From: Mesorhizobium loti
GTDB lineage: Bacteria > Pseudomonadota > Alphaproteobacteria > Rhizobiales > Rhizobiaceae
NCBI RefSeq assembly: GCF_013170705.1
Contig: NZ_CP033334.1
Span: 5,371,501-5,435,500 of the forward strand
Reading direction: 5' to 3'
Length of the DNA: 64,000 nucleotides
Under the pieces are notes generated by a model that had not been told where the DNA came from, ran no database searches, and saw nothing but the letters and a program-made list of their open reading frames with translations. How positions within the stretch are numbered: the stretch's first letter is position 1; every line of letters starts with the position of its first letter. Shown here piece after piece: positions 26,426 to 35,416 of the stretch. Made by a program: the position numbers and the translations under genes.

Positions 26426-27313
26426 ATGGCCGATGTCGCCATTCTCGAAACACGCGAAAGGGTTCTCGCCGGAATCCTGCTGACCGGTGCCGCCTATCTC
26501 TTGTTTTCGACGCAGGACGCCTCGATCAAGCTGCTGGTGACCGGGATGACGGTCTGGCAGATCATGTTCTTCCGCAGCATCACCATTCTGAGCGCCTGTG
26601 CCGCGATCGGCGGGCGGCAGCTGTTTGCCGACACGCTACGCTCGCCGATCGTGCGGCCGATGCTGGTGCGCAGCGCCTTCACGCTGGCCGCCTGGCTTTG
26701 CTACTACAACGCTGCCCGCAGCCTGCAGCTTGCAGAACTGACCACCGTCTATTACGCGGCGCCGATCATCGTCACCGTGCTTTCGGTGTTCCTGCTCGGC
26801 GAAAAAGTGCCTGTTCTGCGCTGGCTGGCGGTCTTGATTGGTTTTGTCGGTGTCTTCGTCGCTTGCGATCCCACCCATCTCGGCCTGTCGGTTCCGGTGC
26901 TGCTGGTGCTGGCGGCGGCACTTTTGTGGGCCATCGCCATCGTGCTCCTGCGCAAGACCGCGCTTGCCGAGCGCTCGATGATCCAGCTCCTCCTCAATAA
27001 TTTCTATTTCCTGGTGTTTTCTGCGGTACCGGCGCTGTTGTGGTGGCATACGCCCGATATGACCGAGTTGCTGCTTCTCGCCAGTGTCGGCGCGCTCGGT
27101 GGCCTGGCGCAATATCTTCTCTTCGAAGGCATGAAGCGCACGCCGGCATCGATCCTCGCGCCTCTCGAATACAGCTCGCTGCTGTGGGCGTTCGCGCTCG
27201 GCTTTGCGATCTGGGGCGACCTGCCGCGCCGCGAAGTGTTTCTCGGCGCCGCTCTGATCGTCGCCGCCGGGTTGCTGATCGTCGGCGGCGAACATTTCCG
27301 CAAGCGGCTGTGA
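26426..27313 (+). CDS. DMT superfamily (EamA) transporter
   Basis: A 295-residue inner-membrane protein with about ten helices in two EamA repeats (about 17-150 and 155-290). It starts ERVLAGILLTGAAYLLFSTQ, and includes AELTTVYYAAPIIVTVLSVF at the end of the first repeat. Substrates of such exporters are mostly small metabolites or amino acids and cannot be predicted. No good ribosome-binding site precedes this ATG. A second EamA gene follows. Confidence 0.9.
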   Translation: MADVAILETRERVLAGILLTGAAYLLFSTQDASIKLLVTGMTVWQIMFFRSITILSACAAIGGRQLFADTLRSPIVRPMLVRSAFTLAAWLCYYNAARSLQLAELTTVYYAAPIIVTVLSVFLLGEKVPVLRWLAVLIGFVGVFVACDPTHLGLSVPVLLVLAAALLWAIAIVLLRKTALAERSMIQLLLNNFYFLVFSAVPALLWWHTPDMTELLLLASVGALGGLAQYLLFEGMKRTPASILAPLEYSSLLWAFALGFAIWGDLPRREVFLGAALIVAAGLLIVGGEHFRKRL

Positions 27314-27367
27314 TGTTCGTCATTGGTGACAGTACGATGTCAGGACCGGAGGGCGTAGGCTATCGGC

Positions 27368-28276
27368 ATGACTGATGCGACAGCCCCTGCTGATACGGTC
27401 GCGGAGCGGACATTGGGTATTATCCTGGTGTCGTGTTCGGCGGCTGTCTTTGCTCTGACGGGCGTGTTGACAAAATCGATCCATGCCGACCCGCTGACCA
27501 TCATCTGCTGGCGCGGTTTTGTCGGCTCGATCCTGATCACGCTCTATGTGTTGTGGCGACGACGCCGATCCGGCGGGCGCGAGAGCCTGCGGCTTGGCTG
27601 GCGCGGCTGGCTGCTGGCGGTGGAAGGGGCGCTGGCGAGCATTGCCTTCATTTCGGCGTTCAAATTCACATACGTCGCCAATGTCGCGGTCATCTATGCC
27701 ACCGCACCTTTCGTGACCGCGCTTCTGGCCTGGGTTCTGACGCGCGAACCTTTCCGGATGCAGACGATGGTCGCCGCCGCCGTCTCGCTTTGCGGAGTGG
27801 CGATCATGGTCTGGTCCGGTTTCGGCACCGGCCACCTCTTCGGCGATGGGCTGGCGCTGCTGATGACAATAGGCAGCGGTCTTTACATGATCATGGTGCG
27901 TGCCTTCCGCGACACGCCGGTGGTCTGGGCCGGTGCGGTATCGGCATTTCTGCTGTTCGTACTCGGCTGGTTTGTCACCGACCCGCTGGCGGTTTCATCC
28001 AGGGATGTCGCGCTGCTCGTCACTTTCGGTGCGTCCTTCGCGCTGTCGTCGATCCTCTGGACGGAGGGGGCGCGGCTTATCCCCGCGGCCGAATCCGGGC
28101 TGCTCGGCTCGGCCGAGGTGCCGTTCGCGATCCTGTTTGCCTTCCTGTTTCTTGGCGAGATCGCGCCAGAAGCCAGCATGATCGGCGGCGCCATCGTGCT
28201 GTGCGCGGTCTTCGCCCATGCCGGCCGGGACTGGCTGTCGGCCCGCTCCCAACGCTCGGCGTCAAATATTTCTTGA
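27368..28276 (+). CDS. DMT superfamily (EamA) transporter
   Basis: A 302-residue exporter with ten helices in two EamA repeats; the repeat boundary lies near KFTYVANVAVIYATAPFVTA. It follows the previous EamA gene by 54 bases in the same direction, suggesting an operon, but the two proteins are clearly diverged, so the tandem is old. Two identical terminator hairpins follow. Confidence 0.9.
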   Translation: MTDATAPADTVAERTLGIILVSCSAAVFALTGVLTKSIHADPLTIICWRGFVGSILITLYVLWRRRRSGGRESLRLGWRGWLLAVEGALASIAFISAFKFTYVANVAVIYATAPFVTALLAWVLTREPFRMQTMVAAAVSLCGVAIMVWSGFGTGHLFGDGLALLMTIGSGLYMIMVRAFRDTPVVWAGAVSAFLLFVLGWFVTDPLAVSSRDVALLVTFGASFALSSILWTEGARLIPAAESGLLGSAEVPFAILFAFLFLGEIAPEASMIGGAIVLCAVFAHAGRDWLSARSQRSASNIS

Positions 28277-28377
28277 AAAAGTGACACAGTCACGGAACCA
28301 TCATCGGACTCGGACATTATTGATGCGACGGGCCACCCCCCAAGTCCCCCCAAACCCCTCGGCCCGTCCTACTCCAA

Positions 28378-28436
28378 GCCGACCGTAAGGTCGGCTTTTT
28401 CTTTGCTAATAGGCCCGACCGTAAGGTCGGCTTTTT
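28378..28436 (+). terminator. Two tandem intrinsic terminators with identical 24-base cores
   Basis: GCCGACC-GTAA-GGTCGGC plus five T (28378-28400), and again CCGACC-GTAA-GGTCGG plus CTTTTT (28415-28436). A 24-base stretch is identical in both copies, which are offset by 36 bases. Together they should stop transcripts from the exporter genes very efficiently. Confidence 0.85.
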
Positions 28437-28476
28437 CTTTTCTACACTTTGTCGATGAGATTCGAGCCCTCTCGAA

Positions 28477-29340
28477 TCAATCAAGCGATCCGGCCAGAGC
28501 CAGATTGTCGCCGAGCAGTGTCGCCAGATCGCCCGCGGGAGTATCGGCCCCGGCGCGCAACCGGATCGCGAATTCCGCCATCGGAACCTGCGGCAGGCCA
28601 AGCTCGCGCGGCGCCTCGACGATTCCGGAATGAGCAAAGCGCGCGGTGCGCAGCGTCAGTGCGACGCCGGCGTTAACGGCGGTGCGCAGCCCAGCCAGGC
28701 TGGCACTTCCAGCAGCGATCCGATAATTGCGGCCGGCGGCATCGAGCGCCGCCAGTGCGGCCTCGCGAAAACCGCAATGGGGATCGAGCAGCGCCAGCGG
28801 CAGTTCTTCTTGCCGCGAGGCCAGCCCCTTGTGTGAACACAGCCATATCATCGGCTCGCGCAGTACGCCGACCTCATCCGGTGCCGGCGTCTGGCGCATG
28901 ACGATCGCAAGATCCAGGCTGCCGGACTGCAGGGCCTGCCCCAGTTCAGCGGAGCGGCCAACGCGCAACTCGATCCTGACGCGCGGATGGCTGGTGGCGA
29001 AGGCACGCAAAAGGTCCGGCAATCCGCTATCGGCGAAATCCTGTGTCGTGCCGATGGCGACACGCCCGGCGGCCCGCGCGCCCTTCATCGCCAACCACGC
29101 CTCGCGATGAACGGCAAGAATGCGCCTGGCATGACCGACGAGATCCTCGCCGGCCGGCGTCAGCCCACGACCCCGCCCCTGCGGCGCCAGAAGCGGCTCG
29201 CCGACGACCTCCTCAAGCCGCTGCATCTGCGCCGTCACCGCCGAGGGCGAGCGGCCGACACTCGACGCCGCCCGCGCAAGCAAGCCGCTGTCGACGAAAG
29301 CGAGGAAGGTTTTGAGCAGGTCCGGGTCCAGCGCTTCCAT
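28477..29340 (-). CDS. LysR-family transcriptional regulator
   Basis: A 287-residue regulator with the N-terminal winged helix-turn-helix (LDPDLLKTFLAFVDSGLLAR, then SPSAVTAQMQRLEE) and a LysR substrate-binding domain from about residue 90. It is transcribed away from the tautomerase-like gene, with a 111-base shared control region holding a T-N11-A palindrome, so that gene is its likely target. The inducer is unknown. Confidence 0.93.
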   Translation of the reverse strand: MEALDPDLLKTFLAFVDSGLLARAASSVGRSPSAVTAQMQRLEEVVGEPLLAPQGRGRGLTPAGEDLVGHARRILAVHREAWLAMKGARAAGRVAIGTTQDFADSGLPDLLRAFATSHPRVRIELRVGRSAELGQALQSGSLDLAIVMRQTPAPDEVGVLREPMIWLCSHKGLASRQEELPLALLDPHCGFREAALAALDAAGRNYRIAAGSASLAGLRTAVNAGVALTLRTARFAHSGIVEAPRELGLPQVPMAEFAIRLRAGADTPAGDLATLLGDNLALAGSLD

Positions 29341-29341
29341 A

Positions 29342-29358
29342 ATTCGAGAATATCGAAT
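29342..29358. promoter_or_regulatory. LysR-type operator between LysR and tautomerase genes
   Basis: ATTCGA-GAATA-TCGAAT is a perfect dyad with the T-N11-A form of LysR binding sites. It sits directly in front of the LysR start codon, where it would allow autoregulation, within an AT-rich divergent promoter region. A further ATTCGAT half-site lies about 15 bases away. Confidence 0.6.
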
Positions 29359-29451
29359 CTTTTATTGAAAACAATTCGATTTTTTTGATTCAAGGATGGT
29401 GACATGGTCTCTCCAACGGCGATCAGACGCCGCTCAAACCAGGAGAAGAAA

Positions 29452-29859
29452 ATGCCCATCATCAACATCAGCCTCACCGGCAGGCCAGACGCCGCTTTAT
29501 CGGCCAGGGTTGCCGGGGAAATAACCGAGATCACCGCCAAGCAGTTGCGCAAGGATCCGACCATCACAGCTGTTGCCGTATCCTATATCGATCCGCAGCA
29601 TTGGTTCGCCGGTGGCAAGTCGCTGGCCGAGCATGGCTCCAACACGTTCTGGCTGGATATCAAGGTTGTCGACGGCACCAACACCAAGCTCGAGCTGGAA
29701 GCCTATCTCAAGGCTCTCTTCGAGGCGTTCGACCGTCTGCTGGGTGGTGTGCATGAGGAAAGCTATGCCTTCGTGCATGAAGTACCTGCCGCTGCCTATG
29801 GCTATGGCGGCAAGACCCAGGAGTTCCGATTCATCAGCGGGCGGTTGAAGGCGGCATGA
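29452..29859 (+). CDS. Tautomerase-superfamily protein
   Basis: A 135-residue protein starting MPIINISLTGRPD; the proline after the initiator Met would be the catalytic N-terminal base of the 4-oxalocrotonate tautomerase/MIF superfamily, and ITAVAVSYIDPQHWFAGG supports this. Length is twice that of the smallest members, as in the two-repeat group. The ATG is chosen because AGGAGAAGAAA precedes it and because it exposes Pro at position 2. It is divergent from the LysR gene, which likely controls it. Substrate unknown. Confidence 0.85.
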   Translation: MPIINISLTGRPDAALSARVAGEITEITAKQLRKDPTITAVAVSYIDPQHWFAGGKSLAEHGSNTFWLDIKVVDGTNTKLELEAYLKALFEAFDRLLGGVHEESYAFVHEVPAAAYGYGGKTQEFRFISGRLKAA

Positions 29860-29865
29860 CGGTCT

Positions 29866-29895
29866 TGTCCTTCTCCCTTTGGAGGGAGAAGGACA
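29866..29895. repeat. Palindrome TGTCCTTCTCCCT/AGGGAGAAGGACA
   Basis: Two perfect 13-base arms enclose a four-base loop just after the tautomerase stop codon. It resembles the short intergenic palindromes scattered in rhizobial genomes and may also act as a transcription terminator. No second copy was noticed in this window. Confidence 0.5.
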
Positions 29896-29996
29896 GCCCC
29901 TCTTCCACATTGACCTCACGCCCACTTCCGCTACCCTCTGCCCCGAAGCGGCCGCGGAAGAGCCGCGATAACAAAACTTGTTGGGAGAGACGCGGC

Positions 29997-32219
29997 ATGA
30001 TCCTGACACTAGCGCTGCTTGCGGGTCTTGTTGCTGCCTGGCTGCTGATCGGCGTGGTGGAAAAATTCCGCCTCGGCCTGCGCTTCACCCAGGCGCTGCT
30101 CTATGTGCCGTTCAAGCTCGCCTACCGGATCAGCGACAACCGCATCAAGATCGCTCGCAAGGCGCAGGTGCCGGTAATCTACGTGATCTCGCACCAGTCG
30201 CGTTTCGAGCCGCCGCTGATGCTGTCGCTGCTGCCCGACGACACGCTGCATATACTCGACGAGGTCTCGGCACGCTCGCCCTGGCTCGAGCCTTGGCGCG
30301 AACTGGGCCGCACCATTGCCTTCAATGCTGAGCACGTCTTCGTCAGCCGCCGCCTGGTGCGCGTGCTGAAGGGCAAGGGCCGGCTCGCCGTCTATCTGCC
30401 GGATGCGGTCGAGCCTGACGTCAAGACGTTTCGCCTGTTTCGCGCCGTCACCCGCATCGCCATGCAAGCCGACGCCCGCATCGTCCCGATCTTCGTCGCC
30501 GGCGCACGCAGCCTGCCTGTGTCGCTGACGCCTGCGGACAAGGCGCCACGGCACTGGTTTCCGCAACTGTCGATCAGCGTTCTGGAGCCGATGACGATCG
30601 CCGAACTTGTGGCGCGCAACCCGGACCAGGCCTCGAACACCAATGCGCTGTTCGACCGCGTCGCCGAGGCCAGGCTTTTTGGCACCGACCTCGATCGCGG
30701 CCTGTTCCTGGCCATGCGCGATGCGGCGGCAAGAGTCGGCGCCTCGCATCCGGTCATCGAGGATGTCATTTCGGGCGCGCTAAGCTATCGCAAGATGTTC
30801 ATCGGCGCGCGCGTATTGGGCAGGCGCTTCGAGGCGGCGACGGCACCGGGCGAGGCAGTGGGGATAATGCTGCCCAACGCCAATGGCGTCGTGCTGTCGT
30901 TGGTCGGCCTTCTCTCGGGCGGACGAGTCGCGGCGATGATCAACTACACGGCCGGGCCGGCAAGCGTCACCGCCGCCGTGCGCACGGCCGTCATCCGCAC
31001 CGTCATTTCGTCGCGCACCTTCGTCGACAAGGCCGATCTTGCCGATATCGTCGCCGCGGCCGAGAAGGGCGGCGCCAGGCTGCTGTGGCTGGAAGACCTG
31101 AGGGAAAGCGTCACCGCCCTGGACAAGCTCTCCGCCGCTCTGCTCTGGCGCCTGCCGCTGCAACGGCAGGATGCGGCCAAGCCGGGGGTGATCCTGTTCA
31201 CCTCGGGCTCGGAAGGGACGCCGAAAGCGGTTGTTCTGTCGCAAAAGAACCTTCTCGCCAACGCCATGCAGGCCGAAGCGCGCATCACCATTTCGCCGGC
31301 CGACATCCTGCTCAACGTACTGCCGGTGTTCCACTCCTTCGGCCTGACGGGCGGCACCATATTGCCGCTGGTGACCGGGGTAAGACTGTTCCTCTACCCC
31401 TCGCCTCTCCACTACAAGATCATCCCCGAGATCGCGCGCAAGGTGAAACCGACGATCATGTTCGGCACGGATACATTCCTCGCCAACTATGCGCGCACCG
31501 CCAAGGACGGCGACTTCTCCAGCCTGCGCTTCGTCGTCGCCGGTGCCGAGGCGGTGAAGCCGGAAACCCGCCGCGTCTACCGCGAGCGCTTCCAGGCCGA
31601 AATCATCGAGGGCTTCGGGCTGACAGAGGCCGCACCGGTCGTTGCCGTCAACACCGCGATCCATGGCCGCGACGGTACGGTCGGGCGGCTGTTACCGGCC
31701 ATGCGCATGAGGCTGGAGCCGGTCGAGGGTATAACCGACGCCGGCCAGTTGTGGCTCGACGGACCAAACCTCATGATGGGCTACATGACAGCGGACCGTC
31801 CCGGCGAGCTGCAGACTCTGACCGGCTGGCACGACACCGGCGATATCGTCGCCGTCGACCGCGAAGGCTTCATCAGCATTCGCGGCCGCGCCAAGCGTTT
31901 CGCCAAGATCGCCGGCGAGATGGTGTCGCTGGGCGCGGTCGAGATGCTGGTGCAGTCACTGTGGCCGGAAGAGCGCCACGCGGCGGTCGCTGTGCCGGAC
32001 AAGAAGCGTGGTGAGCGCATCGTGCTGGTTACCACCGCCGACGATGCCAATCCCGAAGAACTGCGCCAGTTTGGCAAAAAGGCCGGGGCAGCCGAACTGA
32101 TGGTGCCGAACGACATCGTCAAGGTGGAGGAAATTCCGGTGCTCGGTTCCGGCAAGACCGACTATGTGTCGACCAGGAAGCTGGCAATCGACAGGCTGGG
32201 ATTGAGTGCTGCGGCGTAG
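29997..32219 (+). CDS. Bifunctional acyltransferase / acyl-AMP ligase (Aas-like)
   Basis: A 740-residue fusion. The N-terminus has a membrane helix (about 3-22) and a PlsC-type acyltransferase domain whose catalytic box reads HQSRFE (66-71), with Glu where most family members have Asp. From about residue 270 an AMP-dependent synthetase follows, with LFTSGSEGTPKAVVLSQKNL, EIIEGFGLTEAAPVV and WHDTGDIVAVDREGFISIRG. The arrangement matches 2-acylglycerophosphoethanolamine acyltransferase/acyl-ACP synthetase of Escherichia coli, which recycles lysophospholipid. The ATG at MILTLALLAG is preferred; the longer frame upstream is unlike the family. Confidence 0.88.
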   Translation: MILTLALLAGLVAAWLLIGVVEKFRLGLRFTQALLYVPFKLAYRISDNRIKIARKAQVPVIYVISHQSRFEPPLMLSLLPDDTLHILDEVSARSPWLEPWRELGRTIAFNAEHVFVSRRLVRVLKGKGRLAVYLPDAVEPDVKTFRLFRAVTRIAMQADARIVPIFVAGARSLPVSLTPADKAPRHWFPQLSISVLEPMTIAELVARNPDQASNTNALFDRVAEARLFGTDLDRGLFLAMRDAAARVGASHPVIEDVISGALSYRKMFIGARVLGRRFEAATAPGEAVGIMLPNANGVVLSLVGLLSGGRVAAMINYTAGPASVTAAVRTAVIRTVISSRTFVDKADLADIVAAAEKGGARLLWLEDLRESVTALDKLSAALLWRLPLQRQDAAKPGVILFTSGSEGTPKAVVLSQKNLLANAMQAEARITISPADILLNVLPVFHSFGLTGGTILPLVTGVRLFLYPSPLHYKIIPEIARKVKPTIMFGTDTFLANYARTAKDGDFSSLRFVVAGAEAVKPETRRVYRERFQAEIIEGFGLTEAAPVVAVNTAIHGRDGTVGRLLPAMRMRLEPVEGITDAGQLWLDGPNLMMGYMTADRPGELQTLTGWHDTGDIVAVDREGFISIRGRAKRFAKIAGEMVSLGAVEMLVQSLWPEERHAAVAVPDKKRGERIVLVTTADDANPEELRQFGKKAGAAELMVPNDIVKVEEIPVLGSGKTDYVSTRKLAIDRLGLSAAA

Positions 32220-32322
32220 CGTTGCCCGCTAGATCCTGTGGCCGCGGAACAAGTCGGCGATCACCCGCAGGATTCACATCTTCCCTCCCCCAGAGACCTC
32301 TGAAAACGATCGCGCCACGGAA

Positions 32323-32361
32323 TTGACAAAAATGGTGAGTGATTATTCACTCACCATTTTT
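32323..32361. promoter_or_regulatory. Promoter with overlapping TetR-type operator
   Basis: A perfect 15-base inverted repeat, AAAAATGGTGAGTGA (32328-32342) and its complement (32347-32361), is separated by TTAT. Its left arm overlaps a consensus -35 box TTGACA (32323-32328), and TATTCA at 32344-32349 could be the -10. A repressor bound here would block RNA polymerase. The SDR and TetR genes downstream are the obvious regulon. Confidence 0.75.
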
Positions 32362-32394
32362 AATTGATGCTCCCAACCCGGAAAGGAGAGCTGT

Positions 32395-33222
32395 ATGGCG
32401 AAGATCCTTGTCACCGGAGGGACCGGTCACCTCGGTCGCGATCTCGTGCCGGCGTTGTCCAATGGCGGGCATACAGTCAGATTGCTCGCCAGGAAGCCGA
32501 CGAACGATCCTTCCCTTGAGTGGGCGCCGGGCGATCTGGCAACCGGCGAAGGCATCGACAGCGCTCTTGATGGTGTCGACACCGTGATCCATGCCGCCAC
32601 CCTTTCGCCCATCGCCAAGCGCGGCATGAGGCCGGTCGACTTGTGGTTCAGCCCGACAAGCGTCGATGTCGAGGGCACCCGGCTCCTGCTTGCAGCATCG
32701 CTGCGCGCCAATGTCGGCCACTTCATCTTCGTGTCGATCGTTGGCCTGGAATTCAGCGGCCTGCCCTATGCCAAGGCGAAATTGGCTGGCGAACGGCTGG
32801 TGCGGGATTCCTCGCTTCCCTGGTCAATCATTCGCGCGGCGCCATTCTATTATCTTTTGGAACAGATGCTCGGTGGGCTGAAATGGCTGCCTATCTGGCC
32901 GTTGCCGAATTCGCTCTCAAATCCCGTCGATACGCGTGACGTGGCCCGCTATCTGGTGGAGGCGGTGAATGACGGGAAGCGCGGGGTTCGCCCTGAGATC
33001 GGCGGGCCCGATATGATGCCCTTCTCAAGTTTCGCTCGGCAATACCGCGATGCCCTCGGGCTCCGGCGCCTCATCCTGCCAACGCCGGTCAGCCGCAGGA
33101 TGAGCTTCAAAATGGGTTTGGTCGAAACCAGCGAGCGGTTCGGGGAAAGGACCTGGAGGTCGTGGCTTTGCGAACAACACAGGCACGCGGGAGTCGATCC
33201 GCATTGCAATACCGCAGGCTAG
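32395..33222 (+). CDS. NAD(P)-binding atypical SDR (NmrA-like) protein
   Basis: A 275-residue protein starting MAKILVTGGTGHLGRDLVPA, with the glycine-rich nucleotide motif GGTGHLG of atypical SDRs, and the later SLPWSIIRAAPFYYLLEQML typical of NmrA-like members, which often lack the catalytic Tyr. AAAGGAGAGC lies just before the ATG. It is preceded by a promoter with a TetR-type palindrome and followed by the TetR gene, so it is probably repressed until an inducer appears. The last ~20 residues match the family poorly, so a late frameshift is possible. Confidence 0.85.
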   Translation: MAKILVTGGTGHLGRDLVPALSNGGHTVRLLARKPTNDPSLEWAPGDLATGEGIDSALDGVDTVIHAATLSPIAKRGMRPVDLWFSPTSVDVEGTRLLLAASLRANVGHFIFVSIVGLEFSGLPYAKAKLAGERLVRDSSLPWSIIRAAPFYYLLEQMLGGLKWLPIWPLPNSLSNPVDTRDVARYLVEAVNDGKRGVRPEIGGPDMMPFSSFARQYRDALGLRRLILPTPVSRRMSFKMGLVETSERFGERTWRSWLCEQHRHAGVDPHCNTAG

Positions 33223-33280
33223 AGCCATTTGCGATTTTACGCTCAGTGTTACTCTCCCTTGAGAGTCCTCCACCGCAGCC

Positions 33281-33892
33281 ATGGAGCCGGCATCCGCCAT
33301 GAAACCGCCATCGACCGGACGGGAACGCATTCTGCGTGAAGCCATCCGCCTGTTTGCCGAGCGCAGCTACGATCGGACCAGCGTTCCCGATATTCAGGAG
33401 GCGGCAGGCCTGTCGCGCGGTTCCGGCGCGCTCTACAAGCACTTCCCTTCGAAGGAGGACCTGCTCGCCACCGCGATCGAGCAGTTTGTCGGCACCGCAC
33501 GGGAAGGCCGTGCCGAACTTGGCGAGACGACGCTTTCCATCGACGAAAGTTCGCGGCGGCTTGTGGAGAGCATGCTTGAAAAGCTCGGCGCCAACCGCGA
33601 TATGCTCCGGATTCTTTGGCGCGACCTGGAGCATTTTCCTGAACTGAAGGCGTCCGCGCGTGGCGAAATCATGCAAAGCACCTACCTTGCCGTCGCCGCA
33701 TGGCTGCGGGAGCGCCAGGACCAGGGCGAACTGCGCCCGCATGACAGCGAGGCTGTCGCCGCTGTCATCGTCGGCAGCGTCGCCATGTTCCGCGTCTTCG
33801 AGGTGATTTGGGGCGAGCGTTCGATCGACATCAGCGATGAACGCTTTGCTTCGGCGTGGGCCGACCTGTTGCTTTGCGGCTTGCGCCTTTAG
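33281..33892 (+). CDS. TetR-family transcriptional regulator
   Basis: A 203-residue repressor with the N-terminal TetR DNA-binding domain: RERILREAIRLFAERSYDRT, VPDIQEAAGLSRGSGALYKH and FPSKEDLLATAIEQ, within residues 10-65. The C-terminal ligand domain shows no recognisable ligand. Translation may begin at this ATG or at the next in-frame ATG six codons later, which begins MKPPSTGRERIL. It lies 58 bases after the SDR gene, and the palindrome upstream of that gene is its likely operator. Confidence 0.92.
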   Translation: MEPASAMKPPSTGRERILREAIRLFAERSYDRTSVPDIQEAAGLSRGSGALYKHFPSKEDLLATAIEQFVGTAREGRAELGETTLSIDESSRRLVESMLEKLGANRDMLRILWRDLEHFPELKASARGEIMQSTYLAVAAWLRERQDQGELRPHDSEAVAAVIVGSVAMFRVFEVIWGERSIDISDERFASAWADLLLCGLRL

Positions 33893-33895
33893 CGC

Positions 33896-34714
33896 CTATC
33901 CTATGTCCGAAGGCGGTACCTTCTCGCCCTCGAGCTTGGCGCGCTTGGAGTAGGCGCGCACGGAGAAGGGCAGGAAGATCAGATAGCCCGCGACCGACGC
34001 CGTCAGCGTGTACCAGGGATAGGTCATCAGCAGGAGGACGTAGAGCACGACGGCCAGGATGACCGGCAGCACCCTGTCGCCCGGGATCTTGATGCTCTTG
34101 CCGGAATAGACCGGCAGCCGGCTGACCAACAGGAAGGCGACCAGGATGGTGAAGCCGGTGGCGACGAAGGCGGCCGGACGGCTGGGCTCCACCCCGAGCC
34201 GAAGAAAATAGAGATAGAGCGGCAGCATCACCAGCACCGCGCCCGCCGGTGCCGGCACACCGACAAAATATTCGGACTGCCACAAGGGGCGTTCTGCCTT
34301 GTCATCGTCGAGCACGTTGAAGCGGGCGAGCCTCAGCCCACAGGCAATGGCGAACAGGAGAGCAGCGATCCAGCCCGGCGAGCCGGCGCGGTCGAGCAGG
34401 AAGGCGTAGAGCACCAAGGCCGGGGCAACACCGAAATTGACGATGTCGGCCAGCGAATCCATCTGTGCGCCGAATTTGGAGGTCGCCTTGAGCATGCGCG
34501 CCAGGCGGCCATCGATGCCGTCGAGAAAGGCCGCCAGAAGCACCATCACCACCGCCGGTTCGAAGCGGCCCTCAAAGCCGAAGCGGATGCCGGACAGGCC
34601 GGCGCAGATGGCAAGCACGGTGACGAGGTTGGGCAGCACCATTCGCATCGGGATCTCGCGGATGCGCGGACCGCCGCTGGCATGTGCCTCGAACTTTTTG
34701 AACGGCGCGCCCAA
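33896..34714 (-). CDS. pssA: CDP-diacylglycerol--serine O-phosphatidyltransferase
   Basis: Makes phosphatidylserine in the inner membrane. The CDP-alcohol phosphotransferase motif D-G-x2-A-R-x8-G-x3-D-x3-D is complete (residues 68-90), within a protein of 272 residues and about eight helices. It follows psd with a three-base gap, so the two enzymes that make phosphatidylethanolamine are encoded in one operon. Confidence 0.96.
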   Translation of the reverse strand: MGAPFKKFEAHASGGPRIREIPMRMVLPNLVTVLAICAGLSGIRFGFEGRFEPAVVMVLLAAFLDGIDGRLARMLKATSKFGAQMDSLADIVNFGVAPALVLYAFLLDRAGSPGWIAALLFAIACGLRLARFNVLDDDKAERPLWQSEYFVGVPAPAGAVLVMLPLYLYFLRLGVEPSRPAAFVATGFTILVAFLLVSRLPVYSGKSIKIPGDRVLPVILAVVLYVLLLMTYPWYTLTASVAGYLIFLPFSVRAYSKRAKLEGEKVPPSDIG

Positions 34715-34717
34715 GGC

Positions 34718-35416
34718 TCAGGAAATCCGTACAAGGGGAGTGCCGACGACACCGCCGAATTCGGCAAGCACTGTTTCACCGCCGACCGCCGTCTGGCCAA
34801 CGGCAACACGAGGCGTCGCGGTCAAGGGCAGGAAGACGTCGACGCGCGAGCCGAAGCGGATCAGGCCGAACCGCTCGCCGGTGCCGATCGAGCCGCCGGC
34901 CTCGGCCCAGCAGACGATGCGGCGCGCCACCAAGCCGGCGATCTGGACGGCGGCCACCGTGCCGTTGGGGCTCTCGATGACCAGGCCGTTGCGCTCGTTC
35001 TCGGTGCTGGCCTTGTCGAGCTCGGCGTTGAGGAATTTTCCGGGCCGATGCTCGATCTTGGCGATGCGGCCGCGCACGGGCGAACGGTTCACATGGCAGG
35101 AAAAGACGTTCATGAATACCGAGATGCGGGTCATCTCGACATTGCCGAGGCCGAGTTCACGCGGCGGCAGGGCCGGACCAACCGCCGAAATGATGCCATC
35201 GGCTGGGCTCACCACCAGACGGTCGTCCACCGGGGTGACGCGCTCGGGATCGCGGAAGAAATAGACGCACCAGGCGGTCAGGATCAGGCCGATCCAGAAC
35301 AGGATCGAGGAGAAATAGCCAAGGAAGAGCGTCGCCGCGCCAAAAGCCGCAATGAAGGGATAGCCCTCGCGATGGATCGGTACGAACGCGTTCTTGACCG
35401 TGTCGACAAGGCTCAT
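34718..35416 (-). CDS. psd: Phosphatidylserine decarboxylase proenzyme
   Basis: Converts phosphatidylserine to phosphatidylethanolamine. The 232-residue short-form proenzyme carries the self-cleavage site [11 protein letters not shown]; cleavage between Gly189 and Ser190 would give the pyruvoyl cofactor. Conserved [16 protein letters not shown] lies at about 101-116. It precedes pssA on the same strand. Confidence 0.96.
   Translation of the reverse strand: MSLVDTVKNAFVPIHREGYPFIAAFGAATLFLGYFSSILFWIGLILTAWCVYFFRDPERVTPVDDRLVVSPADGIISAVGPALPPRELGLGNVEMTRISVFMNVFSCHVNRSPVRGRIAKIEHRPGKFLNAELDKASTENERNGLVIESPNGTVAAVQIAGLVARRIVCWAEAGGSIGTGERFGLIRFGSRVDVFLPLTATPRVAVGQTAVGGETVLAEFGGVVGTPLVRIS

Noticed and set aside
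33100-33222. Possible frameshift at the end of the SDR gene
   Set aside because: The last residues are unlike the family, but no other frame offers a better continuation, so the annotated stop was kept.
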